From contig QHPM01000103.1 of NCBI GenBank assembly GCA_003219095.1, positions 1-17,206 of the forward strand: a DNA stretch of 17,206 nt, written 5' to 3'. Source of the DNA: Verrucomicrobiota bacterium (GTDB lineage Bacteria; Verrucomicrobiota; Verrucomicrobiia; Chthoniobacterales; UBA10450). A model generated the notes under the pieces. The model searched no databases. It had not been told where the DNA came from and worked only from the letters and a program-made list of their open reading frames with translations. The translations under genes and the position numbers were made by a program. Shown here piece after piece: positions 7,492 to 13,905 of this stretch; the first letter of the stretch is position 1; each line of letters opens with the position of its first letter.

Positions 7492-8259
7492 ATGAGCGAC
7501 GCGCTGCAACGGCTACGCCACTGGAAGGCAAAATTTGCAATCATTCTCGGGTCGGGCTTGAATGCGATTGTTCAGGACCCGATCGACTCGGTCGAGTACG
7601 CTGAGTTTCCTGCACTGCCGAAACCGCGTGTCCCCGGCCACGCCGGAAAATTCTCGCTCTGCGAAATCTCAGGTGTGCGCATAATTTTCGCGCAGGGCCG
7701 CGTCCATTTGTACGAAGGCTATTCAGCGGGTGAGGTGACCGCGAATGTGCGCATGCTCGCGAACGGAGGAATTGAGAAGCTTGTCGTTACAAACGCTGCG
7801 GGGGCGTTGAATCAGAAATTCAAGACGGGTGATTGGATGATGATCAACGATCATCTGAATCTCACCGGAACTTCGCCCCTGATTGGCGGGCCAGAATTTC
7901 TCGACCTGAGCGATGCTTATTCACCGCGATTGCAGAAACAATTTCGTGATGCGGCGCAGAAGATTGGCGTGTTTTTGCATCAGGGCGTTTACGCCGCTGT
8001 CATTGGTCCGCAATACGAAACCGCGGCGGAGGTCCGAATGCTGCAAGACCTCGGCGCCGATGTGGTGGGGATGTCAACCGTGCTCGAAGTAATCCTGGCA
8101 CGCGCGCTTGAAATGGAAGTCGCGGGATTTTCCTGCATTGCAAATTCAGCCACTGGACTTTCGTCAACCAGACTCAGCCACGACGAAGTGTTGGAGACTG
8201 GCCGTAAGGCAGCAAAGGATTTTTCCCGCGTCCTTGGGGAAGCGTTGCCGCGACTGTAG
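7492..8259 (+). CDS. punA: purine nucleoside phosphorylase (trimeric, PNP family 2)
   Basis: This enzyme cleaves purine (deoxy)nucleosides with phosphate to free base and (deoxy)ribose 1-phosphate in cytoplasmic purine salvage. It is 255 residues, slightly short for the family. Seen: the phosphate loop ILGSGL (18-23), VPGH with H50, GRVHLYEGYS (69-78), VTNAAGALN (99-107), GPQYETAAE (162-170) and VGMSTVLEV (192-200). E166 and N218 correspond by motif position to Glu201 and Asn243 of human PNP, which predicts preference for guanosine/inosine rather than adenosine. The gene is preceded by 111 bp with no recognisable promoter and no Shine-Dalgarno. A perfect palindrome follows the stop. It appears to be a single-gene unit. 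Confidence 0.95.
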   Translation: MSDALQRLRHWKAKFAIILGSGLNAIVQDPIDSVEYAEFPALPKPRVPGHAGKFSLCEISGVRIIFAQGRVHLYEGYSAGEVTANVRMLANGGIEKLVVTNAAGALNQKFKTGDWMMINDHLNLTGTSPLIGGPEFLDLSDAYSPRLQKQFRDAAQKIGVFLHQGVYAAVIGPQYETAAEVRMLQDLGADVVGMSTVLEVILARALEMEVAGFSCIANSATGLSSTRLSHDEVLETGRKAAKDFSRVLGEALPRL

Positions 8260-8586
8260 CCTGACTTGGAGGGACGCGGTTCCGGGGTGTCCGGACTCGC
8301 CGCGGCGAGGATGTGTTTAGCGGCAACGTTGCAGCTTCATACCAGCTCGAGGTATTGCCCAGAATTCGTTTGTCATCCCGAACCGCGGAGCCGGTGAGGG
8401 ACCTCGCGAGTAAGAGATGATTATTCAAACTCCCTCGTGTAATCCACGATCTTTAGGTGGGGTCCCTCGCTTGCGCTCGGGATGACGGACGCGCGGCGTG
8501 AAAGTCACCGTCCTAAGCAATACTACAGGCTGCCTTGACGCCGCCTTCGTCCCTAAACACGTGCGCGGTGAGTCCCTCCGCTGTCT
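8260..8586. other. gene-free convergent intergenic stretch with palindromes and a REP-like element
   Basis: I find no plausible gene in these 327 bases between two convergent genes. Contents in order: GGAGGGAC (8268-8275), whose inverted partner GTCCCTCC is at 8572-8579; TCCGG/CCGGA arms (8281-8295); the perfect palindrome CTCGCCGCGGCGAG (8296-8309); then REP-like copy B (8372-8486). The GC-rich palindromes directly after the phosphorylase stop could act in transcription termination, but no T-tract follows. Confidence 0.6.
8372..8486. repeat. REP/MITE-like palindromic element, copy B (115 bp)
   Basis: This is in the same orientation as copy A at 1647-1779. It starts GTCATCCCGA and ends GCTCGGGATGAC. 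Its inner arms GAGGGACC (8396-8403) and GGTCCCTC (8461-8468) are paired as in copy A, and the last 33 bases match copy A with one change. The central portion is unrelated in sequence and 18 bp shorter. The outer stem is less perfect here (10 bp, then a mismatch). Confidence 0.8.
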
Positions 8587-9111
8587 TTAAGGCCGAATTT
8601 CGATCGCTGTCCCGTCGTTTACTGAAGCCCAAATCTCGTCCATCTCAGAATCAGTCACGGCAATGCAGCCTGCGGTCCAATCGCGCACGCGATGGGCTGG
8701 CCCCAATGCACTCAAGCCGTTCGGTAAACCGTGAATCATGATGTCCCCGCCCGGGGCCACACCCGCCTCTTCCGCTCGGGCGGTGTCTGCTGCATCCGGG
8801 TAGGAAATGTGCAGGGCGCGATGGAAGGCACTGTCGGATTTGTGAAAGTCAATTGTGTAATTTCCTTCCGGTGTCCGGCCATCGCCTTCGCGTTGTTTCC
8901 GCCCAGCCGGAGAGAAACCGAGCGCGACTCGATATTCCTTTAATTTTCGCCCAGCAGAAAATAGCGTTAATCGGCGCGCGCTTTTTTCGACTAATATCCT
9001 GTCGGTTTTGCCCCGCGTATTCGCCGCCGGTTTCTGGCGTGCTTCAAACAAAAAAGTGGCCGCCGCCGCAATCAACACAGCGATCAGCGCAAGCGAAAGA
9101 TAACGCCGCAA
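8587..9111 (-). CDS. L,D-transpeptidase (YkuD family), membrane-anchored or exported
   Basis: YkuD-fold cysteine transpeptidases form 3-3 peptidoglycan crosslinks or attach proteins to peptidoglycan in the periplasm. The protein is 174 residues: an N-terminal hydrophobic segment (about 5-22, LSLALIAVLIAAAATFLF) then a single YkuD domain. Seen: RRLTLFSAG, VALGFSPAGRKQREGDGRTPEG, the conserved IMIHGLPNG with H127, and the active-site RDWTAGCIAVTDSEMDEI with C149. There is no LysM or PG-binding domain. The start is the TTG at 9111: an in-frame TGA lies two codons upstream and the signal segment fits directly behind it. It begins 7 nt after nuoC, so it is probably transcribed with nuoBC despite the unrelated role. 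Confidence 0.9.
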   Translation of the reverse strand: MRRYLSLALIAVLIAAAATFLFEARQKPAANTRGKTDRILVEKSARRLTLFSAGRKLKEYRVALGFSPAGRKQREGDGRTPEGNYTIDFHKSDSAFHRALHISYPDAADTARAEEAGVAPGGDIMIHGLPNGLSALGPAHRVRDWTAGCIAVTDSEMDEIWASVNDGTAIEIRP

Positions 9112-9118
9112 GTTTCAG

Positions 9119-9700
9119 CTACTGGTTCAGATCGGGCCGTTTGGCGCGTGGCTCGCGATCCTTTGCGGTCGCAGTCGACGGTTGAGTAACAAAGGGGCCG
9201 CCTTCCATGGGCGCTGCGGACGTGAACGCGACGTCAGGCATCTCACTCGGCAAACCCTCGAGTGGAAAATCTTTTCGCAAGGGAAAAAAGGGGTAGCCGT
9301 CCCACATCAGTATGCGGCGTAAATCAGGGTGGTTGTTGAAGCGAATGCCCATCATGTCGTAAATCTCGCGCTCATGCCAATCGGCCGTCGGCCAAATGTC
9401 CGACACCGTATCGACCGCGCAGACTTCTTCGCTAACTGCGAGTTTTAGGCGCAGATGAACTGCGAGCGTCATTGAGTAAAGTTCGTAAACGACCTCGAAT
9501 CGTGGTTCTTCACCGAAATTATCCACGCTGGAGATATCGATTAAATAATCAAACGAGAGTTCGTCCCGGCAGAACTTGGCCATTTCATGCAAGTCTTCCG
9601 GCTGAATGGTGAAGGTTGTCTCGCGACGAAATTCAATCCGGCTTTGAATTTTCGCGCCGAGAAGGCGACTAAGTGACTTAAGCAAATCCCGCCCGGTCAT
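9119..9700 (-). CDS. nuoC: NADH-quinone oxidoreductase subunit C (30 kDa subunit)
   Basis: NuoC is a peripheral-arm subunit of respiratory complex I, on the cytoplasmic side next to NuoD. The protein is 193 residues. The 30-kDa subunit signature is clear: WHEREIYDMMGIRF (from W108), then NHPDLRRILM and PLRKDFPLEG. The upstream part has DYLIDISSVD and FEVVYELYS, also typical. The C-terminal 40 residues are a low-complexity polar tail. The ATG at 9700 lies 42 nt after the nuoB stop. It is a separate subunit, not a NuoCD fusion, and no nuoD follows: the next gene is an L,D-transpeptidase 7 nt away. Confidence 0.95.
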   Translation of the reverse strand: MTGRDLLKSLSRLLGAKIQSRIEFRRETTFTIQPEDLHEMAKFCRDELSFDYLIDISSVDNFGEEPRFEVVYELYSMTLAVHLRLKLAVSEEVCAVDTVSDIWPTADWHEREIYDMMGIRFNNHPDLRRILMWDGYPFFPLRKDFPLEGLPSEMPDVAFTSAAPMEGGPFVTQPSTATAKDREPRAKRPDLNQ

Positions 9701-9742
9701 TTTATCGTCTAATTCCTAAGCCTCGCAGAGGAGAAGTAGGAC

Positions 9743-10345
9743 TCATGTGAGTGAACTCGTGGACGGCGCAGTTCCGGTGACGCCGCCACGGGGGGAGGGA
9801 CCGGGACGAGTTCGCTTCTCAATCTCGGGAATAAACTCGCGGGCAAGCTTTGGTTTCTGATTCAAAAACGCCTGTTCGCCCTCAATTTTTTTCTGCAAGC
9901 GAATTAATCCTTCTAACAAGGCTTCCGGGCGAGGGGGACAACCCGAAATGTAAACATCCACAGGAATAAGTTGATCGATGCCTTGCAGCACGGCATAACT
10001 GCGATACATCCCGCCACTCGAGGCGCACGCACCCATGGCGATGCACCATTTCGGTTCCGGCATTTGTTCCCAAATACGTTTTACGGCCAGCGCCATTTTG
10101 TAAGTAACGGTGCCGGCAACAATCATGACATCGCATTGCCGCGGCGAGAATCGCATCACTTCGGAACCGAACCGTGCGATATCGAATCGCGAAGCGGCGG
10201 TCGCCATCAGCTCGATTGCGCAACAGGCCAGACCCATCGGCATGGGCCAGAGCGAATTCTTGCGCGTCCAATTCATGGCAGCATCGAGCTGCGTGAAGAT
10301 CACGTTGCCCTCAATTTTTGAATCGTAGGCGGCAGTTTGCGGCAC
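9743..10345 (-). CDS. nuoB: NADH-quinone oxidoreductase subunit B (20 kDa, cluster N2)
   Basis: NuoB carries iron-sulfur cluster N2, the last electron carrier before quinone in complex I. Four ligands are present with the spacing of E. coli NuoB: C41 and C42 (GLACCAIE), C107 ([10 protein letters not shown]) and C136 (SGCPPRP). The length is 200 residues because of a Pro/Ser/Thr-rich C-terminal tail (from about 177). The start is GTG at 10345, and the surrounding sequence lacks a clear ribosome-binding site. nuoA, normally directly upstream, is absent: the next gene upstream is the divergent cysD across a 185-bp gap. Confidence 0.96.
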   Translation of the reverse strand: MPQTAAYDSKIEGNVIFTQLDAAMNWTRKNSLWPMPMGLACCAIELMATAASRFDIARFGSEVMRFSPRQCDVMIVAGTVTYKMALAVKRIWEQMPEPKWCIAMGACASSGGMYRSYAVLQGIDQLIPVDVYISGCPPRPEALLEGLIRLQKKIEGEQAFLNQKPKLAREFIPEIEKRTRPGPSPRGGVTGTAPSTSSLT

Positions 10346-10346
10346 A

Positions 10347-10365
10347 GCTCAACACTAACTTGAGC
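10347..10365. promoter_or_regulatory. small inverted repeat just upstream of nuoB
   Basis: GCTCAA (10347-10352) and TTGAGC (10360-10365) are perfect 6-bp arms around a 7-nt spacer, one base from the nuoB GTG. This could be an operator or an initiation-region hairpin. A 6-bp pair can arise by chance, so the support is weak. Confidence 0.2.
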
Positions 10366-10481
10366 GGGTCGGCATGCAAGAATGACCGCGTGCGCGGGGG
10401 ACAGCTCGGCCCTGTCATAGTAAGCGCACAAACGAGGAAGGAGCGCACAGAAGCTGCTACATCGAGGGAGGCCGACGCCCT

Positions 10482-10510
10482 TTGCAATGAGAGCTTCCGA
10501 ATTGTATAGA
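10482..10510 (+). promoter_or_regulatory. possible sigma70-type promoter for cysD
   Basis: TTGCAA (10482-10487) and TATAGA (10505-10510) are 17 bp apart, each matching four of six consensus bases. Transcription would start around 10517, giving a leader of only about 14 nt before the cysD ATG. This is consistent with the lack of a Shine-Dalgarno there. Confidence 0.35.
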
Positions 10511-10530
10511 ACGCCTCCGCAAAAACTTCG

Positions 10531-11343
10531 ATGACAACTCGCACCCATCTCGACCGACTGGAAAATCAGAGCGTCTTTATTTTCCGCGAAGCCTACCACA
10601 CCTTCAAAAATATCGCGATGCCGTGGTCGATGTGCAAAGACTCAAATGTCTTAATCTGGTTAGCGTCCAGAGCCTTTTTTGGCCGGGTGCCGTTTCCGGT
10701 TTTACACATCGACACCACCTACGAGTTTCCGGAGATGGTCGAGTTCCGCGAATGGGCCACTGCGCATTACAAATTGAACCTGATCGTGAAGACCAACGAA
10801 GAAGCGCGCGCCCGTGGCATTGGCTACGAAACGCACGATCCGGTGACGGTAACTCATGAGTTGAAAACGGTCGCGCTTCAGCAAGCGATGGGGCAATATA
10901 AATGGGACGCGCTCATCACCGGCATCCGGCGCGATGAAGATCCGACCCGGGCAAAGGAGCGTTATTTCTCACGGCGCAACGCGCAATTCGAATGGGACTA
11001 CAAGGATCAGCCGCCTGAATTCTGGGGGCAATTCGCCACCACTGCTGCCAAAGGCGAGCACGTGCGCGTGCAACCGCTGTTGGATTGGACCGAAGTCGAC
11101 ATTTGGCGCTACATCCAGCGCGAAAACATTCCGATTCCGAAAATGTACTTTGCGAAAAATGGCCAGCGCTATCGCTCGCTCGGCTGCAGTCCAATTACGA
11201 AACCGATCACGAGCAACGCAGAGACCATTGACGCTATCATTGCTGAATTAGAAACCACGCGCACGAGTGAGCGCGCCGGGCGCGCCCAGGACCACCATGA
11301 GCGGAATGCAATGCAGAAGCTGCGGGCGAAGGGGTTTTTGTGA
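10531..11343 (+). CDS. cysD: sulfate adenylyltransferase subunit 2 (CysD), with altered PP-loop
   Basis: CysD is the PP-loop catalytic subunit of ATP sulfurylase, which with the GTPase CysN makes adenylyl sulfate in assimilatory sulfate reduction. It is 270 residues, shorter than E. coli CysD (302) but full-length for the compact form. Seen: FGRVPFPVLHIDTTYEFPEM (about 50-69), TGIRRDEDPTRAKER, LLDWTEVDIWRYIQRENIPI, RSLGCSPIT, and the C-terminal TTRTSERAGRAQDHHE. The PP-loop reads SMCKDS at 33-38, where the family has S-x-G-K-D-S. The Gly is Cys35 (TGC at 10633-10635, one base from GGC), which may impair ATP binding. The start ATG lacks a Shine-Dalgarno. It is followed by cysN after 134 bp. 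Confidence 0.92.
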   Translation: MTTRTHLDRLENQSVFIFREAYHTFKNIAMPWSMCKDSNVLIWLASRAFFGRVPFPVLHIDTTYEFPEMVEFREWATAHYKLNLIVKTNEEARARGIGYETHDPVTVTHELKTVALQQAMGQYKWDALITGIRRDEDPTRAKERYFSRRNAQFEWDYKDQPPEFWGQFATTAAKGEHVRVQPLLDWTEVDIWRYIQRENIPIPKMYFAKNGQRYRSLGCSPITKPITSNAETIDAIIAELETTRTSERAGRAQDHHERNAMQKLRAKGFL

Positions 11344-11347
11344 TCGC

Positions 11348-11377
11348 GGAATGCTGGATTCTGGATGCTTGATGAAT
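11348..11377. repeat. short degenerate direct repeats in the cysD-cysN gap
   Basis: The segment is built of near-repeats of TGCTGGAT, TCTGGAT and TGCTTGAT in a row. No ORF or promoter is evident within the 134-bp gap. It may be a slippage-derived simple repeat. Confidence 0.3.
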
Positions 11378-11513
11378 TATCGCGATCTAGTTCACCGCTT
11401 CGGCTGTGCTTCACGCACTTCGACACCCTCGTGATTACACTCTCGCTAAATAATTAGGACCTGACCGATTCAGAAAAATGACGAAACGAGCAGTTGGCGC
11501 CAAGCAATCGAAC

Positions 11514-11541
11514 AATCCGCAATCCGCAATCCGCGATCCGC
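11514..11541 (+). repeat. four tandem 7-bp units inside the start of cysN
   Basis: AATCCGC occurs three times (11514, 11521, 11528), followed by GATCCGC (11535-11541). The unit length is not a multiple of three, so any slippage would shift the cysN frame. It encodes the [10 protein letters not shown] part of the extension before the conserved GTPase sequence. Confidence 0.85.
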
Positions 11542-11543
11542 AC

Positions 11544-11568
11544 TTCTCAGATGCTGCGCATCTGAGAA
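11544..11568 (+). other. perfect 11-bp hairpin within the cysN 5' coding region
   Basis: TTCTCAGATGC (11544-11554) and GCATCTGAGAA (11558-11568) are perfect arms around a 3-nt loop, immediately after the tandem repeat and 66 nt past the ATG. It would form in mRNA and could slow early translation, or mark an inserted repeat. Confidence 0.7.
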
Positions 11569-12535
11569 TCGTCTTCGTCGGCCACGTCGATCATGGCAAG
11601 TCCACCCTCATTGGTCGCATCCTGAGCGACACTAATTCGCTGCCGGAAGGGAAACTCGAGCAGGTGCAACGCGCCTGCGCCGCAGAAAACATGGAGTTCG
11701 AGTTTGCCTTTCTTCTCGATGCCTTGCTCGAAGAACAAGAGCAAAACATCACTATCGATACGACCCAGATTCCGTTCAAAACGGCGAAGCGGAACTACAT
11801 GATCATCGACGCGCCTGGTCACAAGGAGTTCTTGAAAAATATGATCACCGGTGCTTCGAGCGCGGATGCGGCTGTGCTCGTAATCGCTGCTAATGAGGGC
11901 GTGCAGGAGCAATCGAAACGGCACGCCTATTTGCTGAGCTTGCTCGGAGTGCGGCAATTCTGCGTTGTCGTCAACAAAATGGACTTGGCGGACTATTCCG
12001 AAGGGCGCTTCCTCGAAATCGAGAAGAAGTATCGCGCATTTTTGAAGACGCTGAATTTGGAGACCAACATTTTTATTCCAGCCTCGGCGCGATTCGGCGA
12101 GAACATCACTGCCCGTAGCAAAAAAATGGAGTGGCATAGCGGGCCGACTTTGGCCGAGGCGCTCGATGAAATGACGTCACTTGCCCCACCAACCGATCTG
12201 CCGCTGCGTCTTTGCGTGCAGGACGTTTACAAATTCGACGATCGCAGAATTATCGCCGGTCGTATCGAAACAGGGACACTTCAAGTTGGCGACGAATTAG
12301 TTTTTTCACCCGCCAACAAAACGTCGATGGTCCAGTCGATCGAACATTGGCAGCCTGTTACCTCGGCCGAAAGGTCGCCGCGCGCGAAGCCCGAAACGGC
12401 GATTGCGGGCGATTCGATTGGCATCACGTTGCGCGAACAGATTTTGCGCGTCAGCCGGCGCGTTTATCGCATCTTTACACTGCGCGCCTGGCGACTCAGG
12501 AAGTGAAATGTCAGATCGTATCCCTCGATGAGGTG

Positions 12536-13345
12536 ATGGATTCCTCGTCGCTCGAACGAAGCCCGACCAAGGCCGATCAGCTCGCGCGCAATGAGGTCGG
12601 TCGTCTAACCATTCAAACGCGTGCGCCGATCGTGCTGGATAACCACGATCGCCTTCCGCCACTCGGTCGCTTCGTTCTGGTAGATGATGGGGTGATCTGC
12701 GGCGGCGGGATTGTTCACGGGGGCGTTTATACCGATCGCGGCGCGATCAAGAGCAAGAATATTTTCTGGAGCGAAGGAAAAATCAATGCGCAAGCGCGCG
12801 CTGTCCAACATGGACATCGCGGTGCCGTGATCTGGCTAACCGGGCTCTCCGGATCTGGCAAGTCGACGATCGCCCAAGCGCTCGAACGAGAACTTTTTAT
12901 CCGGGCAATGCATCCCTATGTCCTGGACGGTGATAATATTCGGCATGGCCTGAATTCCAATCTCGGATTTGCGCCGGCAGATCGAGTCGAAAACATTCGG
13001 CGCGTGAGCGAGGTAGCAAAGCTAATGGCGGACGCCGGCAATGTCGTCATCACCGCCTTCATCTCTCCTTATCGCGTCGATCGGCAGCGGGCCCGCGCCA
13101 TTGCCCTGGAGGGCAACGCCGAATTTATTGAGGTTTTTGTAGATGCGCCGCTAGAGGTTTGTGAAGAGCGCGATCCGAAAAATCTTTATAAGAAAGCGCG
13201 GGCAGGGGAGATTCGGGAGTTTACCGGGATCGACGCGCCGTATGAATTTCCCGTCGATCCAGAGATCGTGGTGCGAACAGACCAGCAGAGCATTGAGGAA
13301 TCAGTCGCAAGCATTCTCGAGCGACTGCTGCCGCGGTTGAAATAG
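12536..13345 (+). CDS. cysC: CysC adenylyl-sulfate kinase with remnant of CysN domain III (downstream half of broken CysNC)
   Basis: APS kinase phosphorylates adenylyl sulfate to PAPS with ATP. The frame downstream of the cysN lesion holds the rest of CysN domain III ([20 protein letters not shown], then [14 protein letters not shown]), followed by a full APS kinase. Its P-loop is GLSGSGKST (103-111), with [59 protein letters not shown] and [10 protein letters not shown] following. The kinase domain has all expected motifs and normal length. The frame has no original start of its own. ATG 12536 (or GTG 12533, with AGG just before) is the first plausible internal start after the deletion, so kinase could still be made by re-initiation. 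The stop is followed by a likely terminator. Confidence 0.88.
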   Translation: MDSSSLERSPTKADQLARNEVGRLTIQTRAPIVLDNHDRLPPLGRFVLVDDGVICGGGIVHGGVYTDRGAIKSKNIFWSEGKINAQARAVQHGHRGAVIWLTGLSGSGKSTIAQALERELFIRAMHPYVLDGDNIRHGLNSNLGFAPADRVENIRRVSEVAKLMADAGNVVITAFISPYRVDRQRARAIALEGNAEFIEVFVDAPLEVCEERDPKNLYKKARAGEIREFTGIDAPYEFPVDPEIVVRTDQQSIEESVASILERLLPRLK

Positions 13346-13353
13346 AAAAGGGG

Positions 13354-13374
13354 CCAGTCCGGCTCGGACTTTTG
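13354..13374 (+). terminator. probable intrinsic terminator after cysC
   Basis: AGTCCG (13356-13361) and CGGACT (13365-13370) form a perfect 6-bp stem with a GCT loop, followed by TTTT, 10 nt beyond the cysC stop. An AAAA run lies on the 5' side. The stem is short but correctly placed. Confidence 0.5.
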
Positions 13375-13412
13375 CTCGCGTTTCGCGAATTGCTTCGGCA
13401 TTCTGGCATCTC

Positions 13413-13634
13413 ATGCGCACCTATCTGAGGATCTTCAATCCGTTAATCGCTCTTCTTATTTTCATTCTCTGCTCGTTCGCAGCGGTGAAAGAGGACAAAG
13501 ACAAACCGATCGTTCCCACAAACATCGTCGCGGGTGGAATTCCGACTTACTTTTTCGCCAAGGGAATGTTTTGTGGCGTCGCTCTCCTTTTGCTGGGTAA
13601 GATCTTGGAGAACCAGCTCGAGAACAAACCCTAA
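13413..13634 (+). CDS. small two-helix membrane protein, unknown function
   Basis: This 73-residue ORF has two clear hydrophobic segments: PLIALLIFILCSFAAV (about 10-25) and FFAKGMFCGVALLLLGKIL (about 47-65). A short charged linker (KEDKDKPIVP) and a polar C-terminus (ENQLENKP) complete a plausible helical-hairpin inner-membrane protein. I do not recognise a family. There is no good ribosome-binding site. It lies 67 nt after cysC, past the terminator, and faces the sensor kinase convergently. An antisense ORF covers the same bases but looks Arg/Ser-rich and is less protein-like. Confidence 0.5.
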   Translation: MRTYLRIFNPLIALLIFILCSFAAVKEDKDKPIVPTNIVAGGIPTYFFAKGMFCGVALLLLGKILENQLENKP

Positions 13635-13817
13635 GAGTTAAGGCATAGCGGGGGCGCACGGAGTTAACATTTGGATGTCGCATATGCAACACTCGATGCT
13701 AACTCGCAAAATGAAGAGATTGGCAGCGAAAGAGTTGGCGGCACGATAGCGCGCGTTGACGAACGTCGCTCACGCTCGGTCGTCGGTTGGAGAGTTTAAA
13801 TAATCTACAGCCGGGCC

Positions 13818-13885
13818 AGCCCACGAAAGACGCTAAATAAGCGGAAGAGATTCCGGATTCATCTCGTCCGTGTGTTTCGTGGGCT
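13818..13885. repeat. inverted repeat between convergent genes (possible bidirectional terminator)
   Basis: AGCCCACGAAA (13818-13828) and TTTCGTGGGCT (13875-13885) pair perfectly over 11 bp, and with one mismatch the stem extends by about four more pairs. The spacer is 46 nt. It lies 20 nt past the stop of the minus-strand kinase and about 180 nt past the small plus-strand gene. A second small hairpin, GGTTT/AAACC (13889-13902), adjoins the kinase stop. The rest of 13635-13905 shows no gene. Confidence 0.55.
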
Positions 13886-13905
13886 ACAGGTTTCTTTAAA
13901 CCGCT

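Larger units (their letters stand above)
11478..12506 (+). pseudogene. cysN: sulfate adenylyltransferase subunit 1 (CysN GTPase part) of a CysNC fusion, interrupted by frameshifting deletion
   Basis: CysN is the EF-Tu-like GTPase that drives ATP sulfurylase with CysD. The GTPase core is intact: G1 GHVDHGKST (35-43), G2 region [10 protein letters not shown] (91-100), G3 DAPGH (111-115) and G4 NKMD (166-169). Domain II follows as far as [12 protein letters not shown] (about residue 321). After that the frame goes wrong: the last 20 or so residues (from LRVSRRVYR) are unrelated to the family and end at 12506. The expected continuation reappears one frame over as [11 protein letters not shown]. 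By comparison with E. coli CysN from memory, about 27 residues (near 82 nt) are missing around 12441-12450, removing the first strand of domain III. The N-terminus carries an unusual 28-residue extension made partly of a tandem repeat. A single base error would not explain the missing residues. Confidence 0.85.

Noticed and set aside
1647..8486. The two REP-like copies as ends of one composite mobile element
   Set aside because: They are direct, not inverted. The 6.6 kb between them holds housekeeping genes in good order and no transposase.
10346..10530. A nuoA gene or tRNA in the nuoB-cysD gap
   Set aside because: No frame encodes a NuoA-like three-helix protein and no cloverleaf could be traced. 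A weak promoter is all I can support.
11514..11541. Tandem 7-mers as a CRISPR array
   Set aside because: Units are contiguous 7-mers without spacers and lie inside a coding region. No cas genes are present.
11547..12137. 196-codon minus-strand ORF
   Set aside because: It is antisense to the CysN GTPase core, whose motifs are unmistakable. The composition is rich in Arg/His/Gln as expected of a shadow.
12212..12457. N-terminal part of the long ORF that ends in cysC
   Set aside because: Before about 12450 this frame is out of phase with CysN and encodes Arg-rich shadow. Real protein sequence in this frame begins only after the lesion.
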